Shown here one piece after another: positions 15,449 to 23,491 of a stretch of 64,000 nucleotides of DNA; the stretch's first letter is position 1, and the number at the start of each line of letters is the position of its first letter. Origin of the DNA: Pseudonocardia parietis. Its GTDB lineage: Bacteria; Actinomycetota; Actinomycetes; Mycobacteriales; Pseudonocardiaceae. The stretch is from positions 3,472,001 through 3,536,000 of the forward strand of contig NZ_JAGINU010000001.1 in assembly GCF_017876315.1 (NCBI RefSeq). Reading direction: 5' to 3'. Position numbers and translations under genes: made by a program. Below the pieces are notes generated by a model that made no database searches, was not told the DNA's origin, and saw only the letters and a program-made list of their open reading frames with translations.

Positions 15449-15943
15449 TCAGCTCTCCTCTGCCTTGGCCGCGCGGGTGGCTTCCTTGCGCAGGGCGGTG
15501 AGGGTGGTGCCGGCGAGGGCCTTGGAGGCGACCGAGTCGCCGATCTGGCGCGGGGTCATGTGTCCGCGCCCGGTCGGGGCGAGGTAGATCTGACCGTCGG
15601 GTCCGGTGCGGTACTCCAGGTTCGAGGCGACGCGCCGGAACCGGGTGCGTCGGCCGGCGCCACGGAAGCCTTCCCATTTCTCGACCTTGACCGCGAGCTC
15701 ACAGCAGGTGCAGGTCAGGCGGCGGACGAGCAGGCCGTCGTCGTCGACGCCGGTGAAGTGGATCCCGGCCTGGCGGATCGTGGGGAACAGGTGGCGGCCG
15801 CGTTCGCGGCAGGTCAGGACCTCGTCGGAGACCCGGTCCACGTAGAGGTCGACGTCCTCGTCGGAGGCCCGGACCCAACCTGATTCCTCGTGCTGCTCGC
15901 CCTGGATCGATTTCGGCGGTCCTGCGGTCGCACCGTCTGCCAT
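15449..15943 (-). CDS. Conserved protein of unknown function, partner of Lsr2-like gene
   Basis: A 164-aa soluble protein starting MADGATAGPPKSIQGEQHEE, supported by AGGAGA before the ATG at 15943. A longer frame to 16039 lacks such a site. A CTCCE cluster near residue 80 could be metal binding. The rest is charged, with GWVRASDEDVDLYVDRVSDE near the N-terminus and RGHMTPRQIGDSVASKALAG near the C-terminus. No family is recognised. It is transcribed with the Lsr2-like gene, so a DNA-related or regulatory role is possible but not shown. Confidence 0.65.
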   Translation of the reverse strand: MADGATAGPPKSIQGEQHEESGWVRASDEDVDLYVDRVSDEVLTCRERGRHLFPTIRQAGIHFTGVDDDGLLVRRLTCTCCELAVKVEKWEGFRGAGRRTRFRRVASNLEYRTGPDGQIYLAPTGRGHMTPRQIGDSVASKALAGTTLTALRKEATRAAKAEES

Positions 15944-16093
15944 GTCGTCGTCTCCTGTCGATGGGGTGATTCGTCGATTCCGGTCCATCTCGCTGCTGCG
16001 CGAGTGCACTACACCGATGATTGTGGTCGATCGGTGCATCGACCGTGGCGCAGGGGAGGGATTGCGTGTGTCATCACAACCCGACCGGCATTC

Positions 16094-17248
16094 TCACAGC
16101 CGCCGGACAGCCGCCAGGACGACGGCACTCGTCGCACAGAGAATCGCCGTGGCGACGAGCGGGAGGGCCAAGCCGACGTGGGCGACGAGGCCGCCGATCA
16201 CGGCCGGGGCGCCGATGGCGCTCACCGAGCCGACGACGAGGGCCGCCGAGAACGCACCGGCCGGCCGGTCGGGTACGAGTTGCGCGGTCCAGATCGGGAG
16301 CGCCGCGGATCCGATGGTGTTGGCGGCACCGAAGGCGACCGCGGAGGCGAGGACGACCGGGAGCGAGTGCGATCCGAAGCCCAGCATCGCCAGCGCGGCG
16401 CCGAGTACCAGGAGGGAGACCGCCGCGACGGGGGCCGGTCGGATCCGCCGCACGAAGGTCCCGGTCCAGAGGCCTGCCAGGCCCGTCGTTCCCACGAGGG
16501 CGAACACCACAGGGCCGGCGACAGCTCCGAGACCACCCCGCTCCGCGCTGTCGGTCGCGTAGGTGAAGTAGGCGGTCGCGCCGGCGAAGAGCACGGCCGC
16601 GAATCCGAGTGGTGCCGTCATCCGTGGACCGAGCGCGGCGCGCGGACCGGGCATGCCCGGCGCCGGTGCCAGTCTCGGTACCCATCGGATGTTCAGCACG
16701 GTGGCGGCGGCGGCCGGCACGGTGATGGCGGCCCACGTCCACCGCCACGACGCCCACGTCGCTGCCGCCAGCGCGAGCGGCCCGACGACGATCAGTCCCA
16801 CGGCCGCGCCGGTCGTGACCACGGCCAACACGCGCGGGCGGTCCGCCTCCGGCACCACGCGCGTCGCGATCTCGGAGTACGGCGCCCACACCCAGCCCGC
16901 GGCACCCCCCGCGACCAGCGCTCCGGTCGCCAGTACCGACGGGGCCGGAGCGAGCGCGACAACGGCGCATCCGACCGTGGCGCACAGGCCACCGAGCGTC
17001 GTCGGTGCCCGGGGCCCGATCGTCGCGGACAGGCGTGTGGACAGCAGCAGCGCGAGCAGGAAACCGGCGAACGTACCGCCGGCGATCAGCCCGAGGACGA
17101 GGTCGGAGAGCACGAGTTCGGCGCGGATGCCGGGCAGGGTGAGGCCGTAGACGTAGCGGACCATCCCGAACGTCACCGCCATGAGCAGCCCGCCGGCGAG
17201 ACCGACCCGCCAGGTCGTGGCGGGTGAACGGTCGATACCCGGCTCCAC
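16094..17248 (-). CDS. MFS transporter, 12 transmembrane segments
   Basis: A 384-aa hydrophobic protein with about 12 membrane helices in two halves. The first starts LAGGLLMAVTFGMVRYVYGL, and the central break lies around GPRAALGPRMTAPLG. The glycine-rich GLIAGGTFAGFLLALLLSTR loop fits MFS transporters of the YbfB/CynX-like group. No clear Shine-Dalgarno precedes the GTG at 17248. It stands alone between the Lsr2-like operon and the CoA-transferase. It may import or export a small organic acid; direction and substrate are not inferable. Confidence 0.8.
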   Translation of the reverse strand: MEPGIDRSPATTWRVGLAGGLLMAVTFGMVRYVYGLTLPGIRAELVLSDLVLGLIAGGTFAGFLLALLLSTRLSATIGPRAPTTLGGLCATVGCAVVALAPAPSVLATGALVAGGAAGWVWAPYSEIATRVVPEADRPRVLAVVTTGAAVGLIVVGPLALAAATWASWRWTWAAITVPAAAATVLNIRWVPRLAPAPGMPGPRAALGPRMTAPLGFAAVLFAGATAYFTYATDSAERGGLGAVAGPVVFALVGTTGLAGLWTGTFVRRIRPAPVAAVSLLVLGAALAMLGFGSHSLPVVLASAVAFGAANTIGSAALPIWTAQLVPDRPAGAFSAALVVGSVSAIGAPAVIGGLVAHVGLALPLVATAILCATSAVVLAAVRRL

Positions 17249-17324
17249 GGGAGAACGGTGGCAGCGGCCTCGTCACCCGCGCATCCGAGTTTCTCCCCGT
17301 TACCTGCTGTCCGGGCGTCCGGCG

Positions 17325-18563
17325 TCAGACGACGCCGCTGCGGCGCAGGCCGGCCAGCTCGTCCCCGGTGAGACCGAGGAGGTCGCGGTAGACCGTCTCG
17401 TTGTCGGCGCCGAGCGCCGGACCCAGGTGGCGGACGGTCCCGGGGGTGTCGGAGAGCCGCGCGACGGGTGCCTGGACCCGGACGTCCCCGAGCTCGTCGT
17501 CGGTGACGGTCACGAAGGTGCCCCGAGCTCGCAGATGAGGGTCGTCCATCAGCTGGGCGGCGTCGTAGACCGGCCCCGCCGCGACGCCGGCGCCCTCGAA
17601 CGTGCCCAGAACCTCCGCCAGCGGCCGGGCGGCGACCCAGCCGGCGATCAGGCCGTCGACGGCGTCGCGGTTGACGATCCGGCGGTGCGGGTCGGCGTAG
17701 TCCGGATCGTCCTTGAGCTCGGGACGGCCGATCGCGTCGTACACCCGCAGCGCGATGGTCGGCGAGCTGCCCGAGAGCGCGATCCAGCGGTCGTCGGATG
17801 TCCTGTAGGTGTTGCGGGGCACGCTGATCGACCAGCGGTTGCCCTCCCGGGCGGGGATCGTCCCGAGCTGGTCGTAGGTCAGCGTCGCCTGCTCGACGAA
17901 GCGGGCCAGCGGTTCGACGAGGCTCAGGTCGACGAGCTGCCCGCGTCCGGTCCGGTGCCGGGCGAGCAACGCCGCGGCCACGGCGAACGCTCCGTTCACC
18001 CCCGCCACGCAGTCGGCGAGCATGATCCCGGGCAGCGTGGGGGAGCCCGACGGTTCCCCGGTCACGTGCGCGAAACCGGACATCGCCTCGCCGATGGTGC
18101 CGAAGCCGGGGCGGTCGCTGTAGGGGCCACCGGCGCCGTACCCGGTCACGTGCACCACGATCAGCCGCGGGTTCAGCGCGGCCAGCCGCGGATGGTCCAG
18201 GCCCCACCTCTCCAGTGTGGACGGCCGGGTGTTGAGCACGACGACATCGGCCTTCTGGGCCATGCGGCGGAAGAGCTCCCGGCCCTCGGGGCTGCGCAGG
18301 TCCAGTGTGGCCGACCGCTTGTTGCGGCCGAGGCTCTTCCACATCAGGTTGACGTCGCCCTTCATCGACCCCCAGGCCCGGATCGGGTCGCCGCCCACCG
18401 GCTGCTCGATCTTGATGACGTCGGCGCCGAACTCGGCCAGGTAGGTGGAGATCAGCGGGCCGGCGACCAGCGTCGCGGCGTCGAGCACGACCAGGCCGTC
18501 GAACACCGAGTCGCTGCTCGGCCGGTCGGGGGTGTGCGCAGCGGCGGGCACGGTGCTGGACAT
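17325..18563 (-). CDS. CaiB/BaiF-type CoA-transferase (family III)
   Basis: A 412-aa family III CoA-transferase. FDGLVVLDAATLVAGPLIST and SLGRNKRSATLDLRSPEGRE are the standard N-terminal segments, and the expected catalytic Asp lies in LADCVAGVNGAF near residue 190. Unlike 3320-4480 it lacks the GHDINY-like racemase histidine, so CoA transfer between acids is the likelier reaction. GGAGAACGCCCG precedes the ATG. It follows the GntR gene by 66 bp on the same strand and is probably under its control. Confidence 0.86.
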   Translation of the reverse strand: MSSTVPAAAHTPDRPSSDSVFDGLVVLDAATLVAGPLISTYLAEFGADVIKIEQPVGGDPIRAWGSMKGDVNLMWKSLGRNKRSATLDLRSPEGRELFRRMAQKADVVVLNTRPSTLERWGLDHPRLAALNPRLIVVHVTGYGAGGPYSDRPGFGTIGEAMSGFAHVTGEPSGSPTLPGIMLADCVAGVNGAFAVAAALLARHRTGRGQLVDLSLVEPLARFVEQATLTYDQLGTIPAREGNRWSISVPRNTYRTSDDRWIALSGSSPTIALRVYDAIGRPELKDDPDYADPHRRIVNRDAVDGLIAGWVAARPLAEVLGTFEGAGVAAGPVYDAAQLMDDPHLRARGTFVTVTDDELGDVRVQAPVARLSDTPGTVRHLGPALGADNETVYRDLLGLTGDELAGLRRSGVV

Positions 18564-18629
18564 CGGGCGTTCTCCAAATGGGGTCGGGCGCGGTGGACGA
18601 GGGTGAGGTCCGACGGCGCCGCGACCCGG

Positions 18630-19343
18630 TCAGAGACGCAGTTCGATGTCGTAGCGCCGGCAGACCGCGGCGAGGGCCGGGTCGGGCGTGCTGCCGGGGT
18701 GCAGGACCCGGATCTGGTCGGTGATCGCCGAGATGATGTGCCGGGCGACCTCGGCCTCGGTGGCCGCGCCGTCCCGGGCGCACCACAGATCCGCGATCCG
18801 CGCGTGGTACTCGGCGGAGAGGGAGACGTGCTCCTCCGCGCGCCAGTAGTAGCGGCGGTAGCGGGTGAACCGTTCCCAGTAGTGCCGGGTGGTCCGGCTC
18901 AGCTCGTTCGGCGGCGTGTGGTCGGTGGCGCCGTAGACCTCGAGATGGAAGGCCCGGTTGAGCCCGTCGAAGTCGTGCACCTCGGGCGTGGCCGAGGTCT
19001 GCTCCACCAGCTCGCGCAGGCGCCCGGCCGCCTCGTCGTCGTGGACGACGGCGGCGACCCGCGCGGCCGCGGGCTCCAGCACCATGCGGGCGGCCGCGAT
19101 CTCGCAGACCTCCTCGTAGGACATCGCGGAGACCAGCACGCCCTGCCGGGGGTGGCTGGTGAACCACCCCTCGGACTCCAGCTGACGGAAGGCCTCCCGC
19201 AGCGGGGTGCGGCTGACGCCGAGCCGCCCGGCGATGTCCTCCTGCCGAACCCGGCGCCCCGGTTCGAGACGCCCGTCGATGACCTGGGAACGCAGCTCGT
19301 CCGCGATCCGCTCGACGAGGGTCCGGGTGTCAAAGGACTGCAC
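18630..19343 (-). CDS. GntR-family transcriptional regulator (FadR/FCD type)
   Basis: A 237-aa regulator. The N-terminal winged helix is about residues 5-70 (TLVERIADELRSQVIDGRLE, GRLGVSRTPLREAFRQLESE). An FCD-type all-helical effector domain follows, with metal-ligand candidates in the segments FDGLNRAFHLEVY and SLSAEYHARIADLW. GTG start with ATGCGGAG upstream. It is divergent from the crotonase at 19534 and upstream of the CoA-transferase. The inverted repeat at 19397-19418 between the divergent genes is a likely binding site. The ligand is probably a carboxylate or acyl-CoA. Confidence 0.88.
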   Translation of the reverse strand: MQSFDTRTLVERIADELRSQVIDGRLEPGRRVRQEDIAGRLGVSRTPLREAFRQLESEGWFTSHPRQGVLVSAMSYEEVCEIAAARMVLEPAAARVAAVVHDDEAAGRLRELVEQTSATPEVHDFDGLNRAFHLEVYGATDHTPPNELSRTTRHYWERFTRYRRYYWRAEEHVSLSAEYHARIADLWCARDGAATEAEVARHIISAITDQIRVLHPGSTPDPALAAVCRRYDIELRL

Positions 19344-19396
19344 CTCCGCATCCTACGAAGCTCGGGCGGGTTCCCGGCTCGGTGGGCCGGCCATTC

Positions 19397-19418
19397 CGGT
19401 TCTTGTATCCAAAAACCG
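19397..19418. promoter_or_regulatory. Putative GntR operator
   Basis: An inverted repeat with arms CGGTT (19397-19401) and AACCG (19414-19418) encloses TTGTATCCAA, itself a TTG/CAA dyad. It lies in the divergent region of the GntR gene and the crotonase. The T-G-T...A-C-A style fits FadR-type GntR sites. Confidence 0.5.
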
Positions 19419-19533
19419 AAAACGAGGCTAAAGTGAGTGCCGTACTCGCACAAGCCCCCTCGCCGAGACGGTCCCGCCGGCGCCGAGCGGCTGCCGAGCT
19501 ATGTCCTCCCGTCACTCGTGAAGGAGCTCAGTC

Positions 19534-20340
19534 ATGTCGTCCCCGCGAGTCACCTGCGACGTGCATGCCGACGGCGTCGCGATCCTGACCATCGACAACC
19601 CACCGGTCAACGCGATGACCGTGTCGATCGCCCGCGAGCTGGGCCGGCGGGCGACCGAGCTCGACGCCCGCGCCGACGTCGGCGTCATCATCGTCACCGG
19701 TGCGGGGGAGCGGTCGTTCTCCGCAGGCTCCGACATCACCGAGTTCTCGGCCATGCTGGAGCCGGGGGTCGCGGTCGAGCAGAAGCTGCGACCGCAGATG
19801 CTCGCGTTCTCCGACCTCGCCGAGACCGGGACGCCGACGATCGCCGCCCTGAACGGCCTCTGCCTGGGCGGCGGCCTCGAGATCGCGGTGTGCTGCGACC
19901 TGATCGTCGCCGAGGAACACATCAGGATCGGCTCCCCGGAGATCACCCTCGGCGTCTTCCCCAGCAGCGCCGGGACGTTCCGGGTGGCGCGCCGGATCGG
20001 ACCGGGACGGGCGAAGGAGCTGCAGCTGCTCCGCGAGCCGGTGTCCGCGGCGACGGCATTGGACTGGGGCCTGGTCAACCGCGTCGCGCCCCGGGGCGGG
20101 GCGATGGCGGCCGCCCACGAGCTCGCGGCGGTCCTGCTGCGCCGTCCGCCGCGGGCACTCGGGCTGTGCAAGTCGGTCCTCAACCGGGTGCACGACCTGC
20201 CCGAGGCCGCGCTGACCGACCTCTCGCTCGACGCGAGCGAGACCGCCTTCACCTCACCGGAGTGCGCGGAGGGTGTGCGTGCCTTCCTGGCCAAACAGAC
20301 CCCGGCGTACCGCCCGGCTCCCGCGGGGCCGGCTCGGTGA
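19534..20340 (+). CDS. Enoyl-CoA hydratase/isomerase
   Basis: A 268-aa crotonase. FSAGSDITEFSAML and CLGGGLEIAVCCDLIVAEEH are the oxyanion-hole segments. The loop after EITLGVFPSSAGTFRVARRI has the pattern of hydratases that process short acyl-CoAs. GAAGGAG precedes the ATG. It is divergent from the GntR regulator and ends 3 bp before the convergent SnoaL-like gene, leaving no room for a terminator. It probably works with the CoA-transferase at 17325-18563. Confidence 0.87.
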   Translation: MSSPRVTCDVHADGVAILTIDNPPVNAMTVSIARELGRRATELDARADVGVIIVTGAGERSFSAGSDITEFSAMLEPGVAVEQKLRPQMLAFSDLAETGTPTIAALNGLCLGGGLEIAVCCDLIVAEEHIRIGSPEITLGVFPSSAGTFRVARRIGPGRAKELQLLREPVSAATALDWGLVNRVAPRGGAMAAAHELAAVLLRRPPRALGLCKSVLNRVHDLPEAALTDLSLDASETAFTSPECAEGVRAFLAKQTPAYRPAPAGPAR

Positions 20341-20343
20341 CTT

Positions 20344-20805
20344 CTAGCCGGCCTCGACCCGGATCCGCTGGATCCGCAGGGTCCTGATCAGCCATTCGTC
20401 CCCGACCCGCTCGTACGTCTCGTGGTACCAGCCGTAACCGAGCAGCTGCGCGACCGGCGCACCCGGCGGCATGAACATGCGGTCGCTCATCGACCAGATC
20501 GCCTCGGCGGTGGTGTCGCCGGTCAGGGTGACCTCCACCTGGTGCCCCTGGTGGACGCTGACGACCCCGCTCCCGGCCGAGCCTTCCAGCGGCCAGGACT
20601 CCCTGCCCTCCAGCACCCGGTTCATCGACGGCACCAGGTCCCGGCCGCTGGCCGGGTCGGTGGTGCAGCCGCGGTAGTCGAGCACGCAGTCCGGATGCAG
20701 GACCGAGCGGACGAGAGCGCCGTCGTTCGTGTCGACGCCGCGGAAGTAGCGCGCCTTGACGACCTTGATCGCTTCGACGGCGGCGAGCCGCTCCGCCCCG
20801 GTCAT
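20344..20805 (-). CDS. SnoaL/NTF2-like protein
   Basis: A 153-aa cone-fold protein beginning MTGAERLAAVEAIKVVKARY. The YFRGVDTNDGALVRSVLHPDC segment and SMSDRMFMPPG/GYGWYHETYERVGDEW are typical of the SnoaL_4-like domain found in steroid isomerases and dehydratases. The ATG overlaps the stop of the monooxygenase gene (ATGA), so the two are co-translated. It may act on the product of the Baeyer-Villiger monooxygenase, for example as an isomerase. The long minus-strand frame reaching further upstream is a shadow of that gene. Confidence 0.8.
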   Translation of the reverse strand: MTGAERLAAVEAIKVVKARYFRGVDTNDGALVRSVLHPDCVLDYRGCTTDPASGRDLVPSMNRVLEGRESWPLEGSAGSGVVSVHQGHQVEVTLTGDTTAEAIWSMSDRMFMPPGAPVAQLLGYGWYHETYERVGDEWLIRTLRIQRIRVEAG

Positions 20806-22610
20806 CGCCCCGGCCGCTCGGAGAGGGCGTCGTCCATCCCGCCCGCGGCGCGCCAGGACCGCACCAGCTGCGTGAACTCCATCGCGCCGCCGCCGAAGTG
20901 CTCGGTCCGCTTCATCGGCTGCCCCTCGAGGTTGTAGTACCCGGGGGTGCACTCGGACTGGAAGGCGTGCAGGTTCATCGCCCGCTCGCGGACGGTGTCC
21001 ACCCAGCCGTTCTCGGCCTCGGCCGTGGGCTCGACCAGCGCGCCGCGCCGCTCGGCCTCCGCGACGACCGCGGCCATGTTCTCGGACTGCTCCTCGAGGA
21101 TGTGCGCGAAGTTGAACGAGATCGCGTTCTGGGTGCTGCCGAGCTGGAACAGGTTGGGGAACCCGCGGCTGACCCAGCCGTGCAGGGTGCGCAGCCCGTC
21201 CGCCCAGTACTCCGCCAGCGGGAGCCCGTCGCGGCCGCGGATGTCCGCGCCCGCGCGGACCACGGGATCCGCCTCGGCCTCGAAGCCGGTGGCGAGGATG
21301 ACGACGTCCACGGGGTACTCGACGTCGTCGACGACCAGCGCCGTCTCGGTCATCCGGTCGACGCCGCGGCCCTCGGTGTCGACGAGGCGGACGTTGTCGC
21401 GGTTGAAGGCCTGCAGGTAGACGTCGCTGAAGCAGGGCCGCTTGCACATCTGCCGGTACCACGGTTGCAGGGCGGCGGCCGTGGCCGGGTCCGCGACGAT
21501 CTCGGCCACCCGGGTCCGCAGCTCCGCCATCTTCTGGTGGTCGGCGATCTCCATGGCCAGGGCCGGATCCTCGCCGGTGCCGCTCATCAGCCGCAGCCGC
21601 CCGCGGGCCGACGCCGAGTCGGTCCACCGGTCACCGACGAGGTCCTCCTCGGCGGGGGCGCCGCTGACCACGGCCAGGAAGTTCTCCTGTCGCTCGCGCT
21701 GCCAGCCCGGCTCCAGCTCGGCCCACCACTGCGGGTCCGTCTCGCGGTCGTCGCGCCGGTCCACCGCGGACGGGGTGCGCTGCACCACCAGCAGCTCGCC
21801 ACAGGACGGTGCGATGGTGGGCACGACCTGCACGCCCGTGGCGCCGGTGCCGATGACGGCGACGCGCTTGTCGGCGAGGCCGGGGTACTCGCGGACCGTC
21901 TCGGACCCGCCGGTGTAGGCGTAGTCCCAGCGGCTGGTGTGGAAGGAGTGGCCCGCGAAGTCCTCGATGCCCGGGATGCCGGGGAGCTTGGGCTTGTTGA
22001 ACGGTCCGCTGGAGATCACCGCGTAGCGGGCGGTGAACGCGTCACCGCGGTCGGTCCCGACGCGCCATCGCGAGATCTCCTCGTCCCAGTGCAGGGAGGT
22101 GACCTCGGTGTGCAGCAGGGCGTCGCGCAGCAGGTCGAAGTGCTCGGCCATGCGTTCGGCGTGGCGGCGGATCTCGGAGCCGGGGGCGTACTTGCGGCTG
22201 GGTACCCCCCCGATCTCCTCGAGCATGGGGAGGTAGATGTAGGACTCGATGTCGCAGGCGACGCCGGGGTAGCGGTTCCAGTACCAGGTCCCGCCGACCC
22301 CTCCCGCGGTGTCGACGAGCCGGATCCGCTCCAACCCGGCCTTACGCAGGTGCGCCGCCGAGGTGAGACCGCCGAACCCGGTGCCCAGCACCACCACGTC
22401 GACCTCGTCGGTGACCGGTTCCCGTGCCACGGGCTCGTCCGACCAGTGGTCCTCGGCGAACTCGGCGAGATCGCCGGCCGCCTTCAGGTACTGGGCGGTA
22501 CCGTCCGGCCGCAACCGCTTGTCCCGTTCGACCCGGTATTTCTCCCGGATCGCCTCCAGGTCGTCCGGCTGCCAGGACTCGGTCTCCGGGGTCCGCTGCT
22601 GGTGAGGCAT
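20802..22610 (-). CDS. Baeyer-Villiger monooxygenase (class B flavin monooxygenase)
   Basis: A 602-aa enzyme with two Rossmann domains. GTGFGG at residues 76-81 binds FAD, a second motif GTGATG lies near residue 255 for NADPH, and the fingerprint FAGHSFHTSRWD spans residues 218-229. GGVGGTWYWNRYPGVACD is the conserved FAD-domain segment. The 70-residue N-terminal extension resembles phenylacetone- and cyclopentadecanone-type enzymes. The reaction inserts oxygen next to a ketone to give an ester or lactone. ATG 22610 is preferred; an alternative ATG at 22655 has GGAGG abutting it. It is divergent from the AhpD-like gene. Confidence 0.9.
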   Translation of the reverse strand: MPHQQRTPETESWQPDDLEAIREKYRVERDKRLRPDGTAQYLKAAGDLAEFAEDHWSDEPVAREPVTDEVDVVVLGTGFGGLTSAAHLRKAGLERIRLVDTAGGVGGTWYWNRYPGVACDIESYIYLPMLEEIGGVPSRKYAPGSEIRRHAERMAEHFDLLRDALLHTEVTSLHWDEEISRWRVGTDRGDAFTARYAVISSGPFNKPKLPGIPGIEDFAGHSFHTSRWDYAYTGGSETVREYPGLADKRVAVIGTGATGVQVVPTIAPSCGELLVVQRTPSAVDRRDDRETDPQWWAELEPGWQRERQENFLAVVSGAPAEEDLVGDRWTDSASARGRLRLMSGTGEDPALAMEIADHQKMAELRTRVAEIVADPATAAALQPWYRQMCKRPCFSDVYLQAFNRDNVRLVDTEGRGVDRMTETALVVDDVEYPVDVVILATGFEAEADPVVRAGADIRGRDGLPLAEYWADGLRTLHGWVSRGFPNLFQLGSTQNAISFNFAHILEEQSENMAAVVAEAERRGALVEPTAEAENGWVDTVRERAMNLHAFQSECTPGYYNLEGQPMKRTEHFGGGAMEFTQLVRSWRAAGGMDDALSERPGR

Positions 22611-22710
22611 ACGCGCGTCGTCCTCGTCGCTCGTCGGGGTGGTCGCACCACGCATCCTCCGATGGGGCGCACACTGACAGTTAACCGTTCACGTGCGAGA
22701 ATTCCTAGTC

Positions 22711-22727
22711 CTTAATCATCGAATTTC
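22711..22727. promoter_or_regulatory. TAATC-type putative operator, site 7
   Basis: CTTAATCATCGAATTTC lies in the 212-bp divergent region of the Baeyer-Villiger monooxygenase and AhpD-like genes. The CTTAATC half-site equals that at 2463. The stretch 22695-22790 is unusually AT-rich. A TATAGC at 22776-22781 may be a -10 element for the plus strand. Confidence 0.42.
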
Positions 22728-22822
22728 GGGCATATACCAAGATCTCGACGCCTGTTGCGTCAAATCAAGCTACTCTATAGCTGCACACAGCACTGTCGAC
22801 TCCCTGACGAAGAGGTCTGCCG

Positions 22823-23425
22823 ATGACGAAGTCCCGGGACACCCACCCGGTCCGGATCCCGCCGCGCCCGCGAGCGGACTGGGACGACCGGGTCGAGGAG
22901 GCGTTGTCGGTGCTCCGCCCGCCCGGGGCCGCCGGCAAGCGGCCGGCGGGAACCCCGCGACCGCCGTCGGGGATCATCGACACGTTCGCCCAGCACCCGG
23001 ATCTCGCCCGGGGCTGGATGAGCTTCAACAGCCACCTGTTCAGCTCCACGCTCTCCGCCCGCGCACGCGAGCTCGTCACGGTCCGCATCGCCTGGCTGCG
23101 CCGGGGCGAGTACGAGTGGGTCCAGCACGTCAAGATGGCCAGGGCGGCCGGGATGACGGACGAGGAGCTCGAGGCGATCTCCGTCGGTGCGGACTCGCCC
23201 GTCTGGAAGCCCCTGGACGCCGCGCTGCTGCGGGCGACCGACGAGCTGTGCCACGACCGCTACGTCTCCGACCCGACGTGGGCCGAGCTGGCCGTCGAGC
23301 TCAGCCGCCAGGAGCTGATGGACCTGGTCTTCACCGTCGGCGCCTACGACATGCTCGCCATGGCGATGAACACCTTCGGGCTGCAGCTCGACGAGGGCAT
23401 GACGGGTTTCCCCGAGCAGGCCTGA
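22823..23425 (+). CDS. Carboxymuconolactone decarboxylase/AhpD-like family protein
   Basis: A 200-aa all-helical protein of the AhpD/CMD fold. ELVTVRIAWLRRGEYEWVQHVKMARAAG matches the core helices, with His in the proton-relay position. The CxxC pair of peroxidase-active AhpD proteins is absent (the segment reads RRGEYEW), so it is not a standard alkylhydroperoxidase. GAAGAGG precedes the ATG. It is divergent from the Baeyer-Villiger monooxygenase and may process a lactone or enol intermediate. Such proteins are common in actinobacterial alicyclic catabolism; the reaction is unknown. Confidence 0.82.
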   Translation: MTKSRDTHPVRIPPRPRADWDDRVEEALSVLRPPGAAGKRPAGTPRPPSGIIDTFAQHPDLARGWMSFNSHLFSSTLSARARELVTVRIAWLRRGEYEWVQHVKMARAAGMTDEELEAISVGADSPVWKPLDAALLRATDELCHDRYVSDPTWAELAVELSRQELMDLVFTVGAYDMLAMAMNTFGLQLDEGMTGFPEQA

Positions 23426-23440
23426 GGCCGGCGACCCGCT

Positions 23441-23474
23441 CCGACGGGTGTGGACCGCGGTCCACACCCGTCGG
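23441..23474. terminator. Bidirectional terminator, 34-bp perfect palindrome
   Basis: A perfect palindrome with left arm CCGACGGGTGTGGACCG, lying between the convergent AhpD-like and LuxC-like genes. Confidence 0.72.
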
Positions 23475-23491
23475 GCACGGCGTGGACGCGG

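Noticed and set aside
15038..15943. Toxin-antitoxin or phage remnant
   Set aside because: The smaller protein matches the Lsr2 pattern, and no toxin fold, integrase or attachment repeat was seen nearby.
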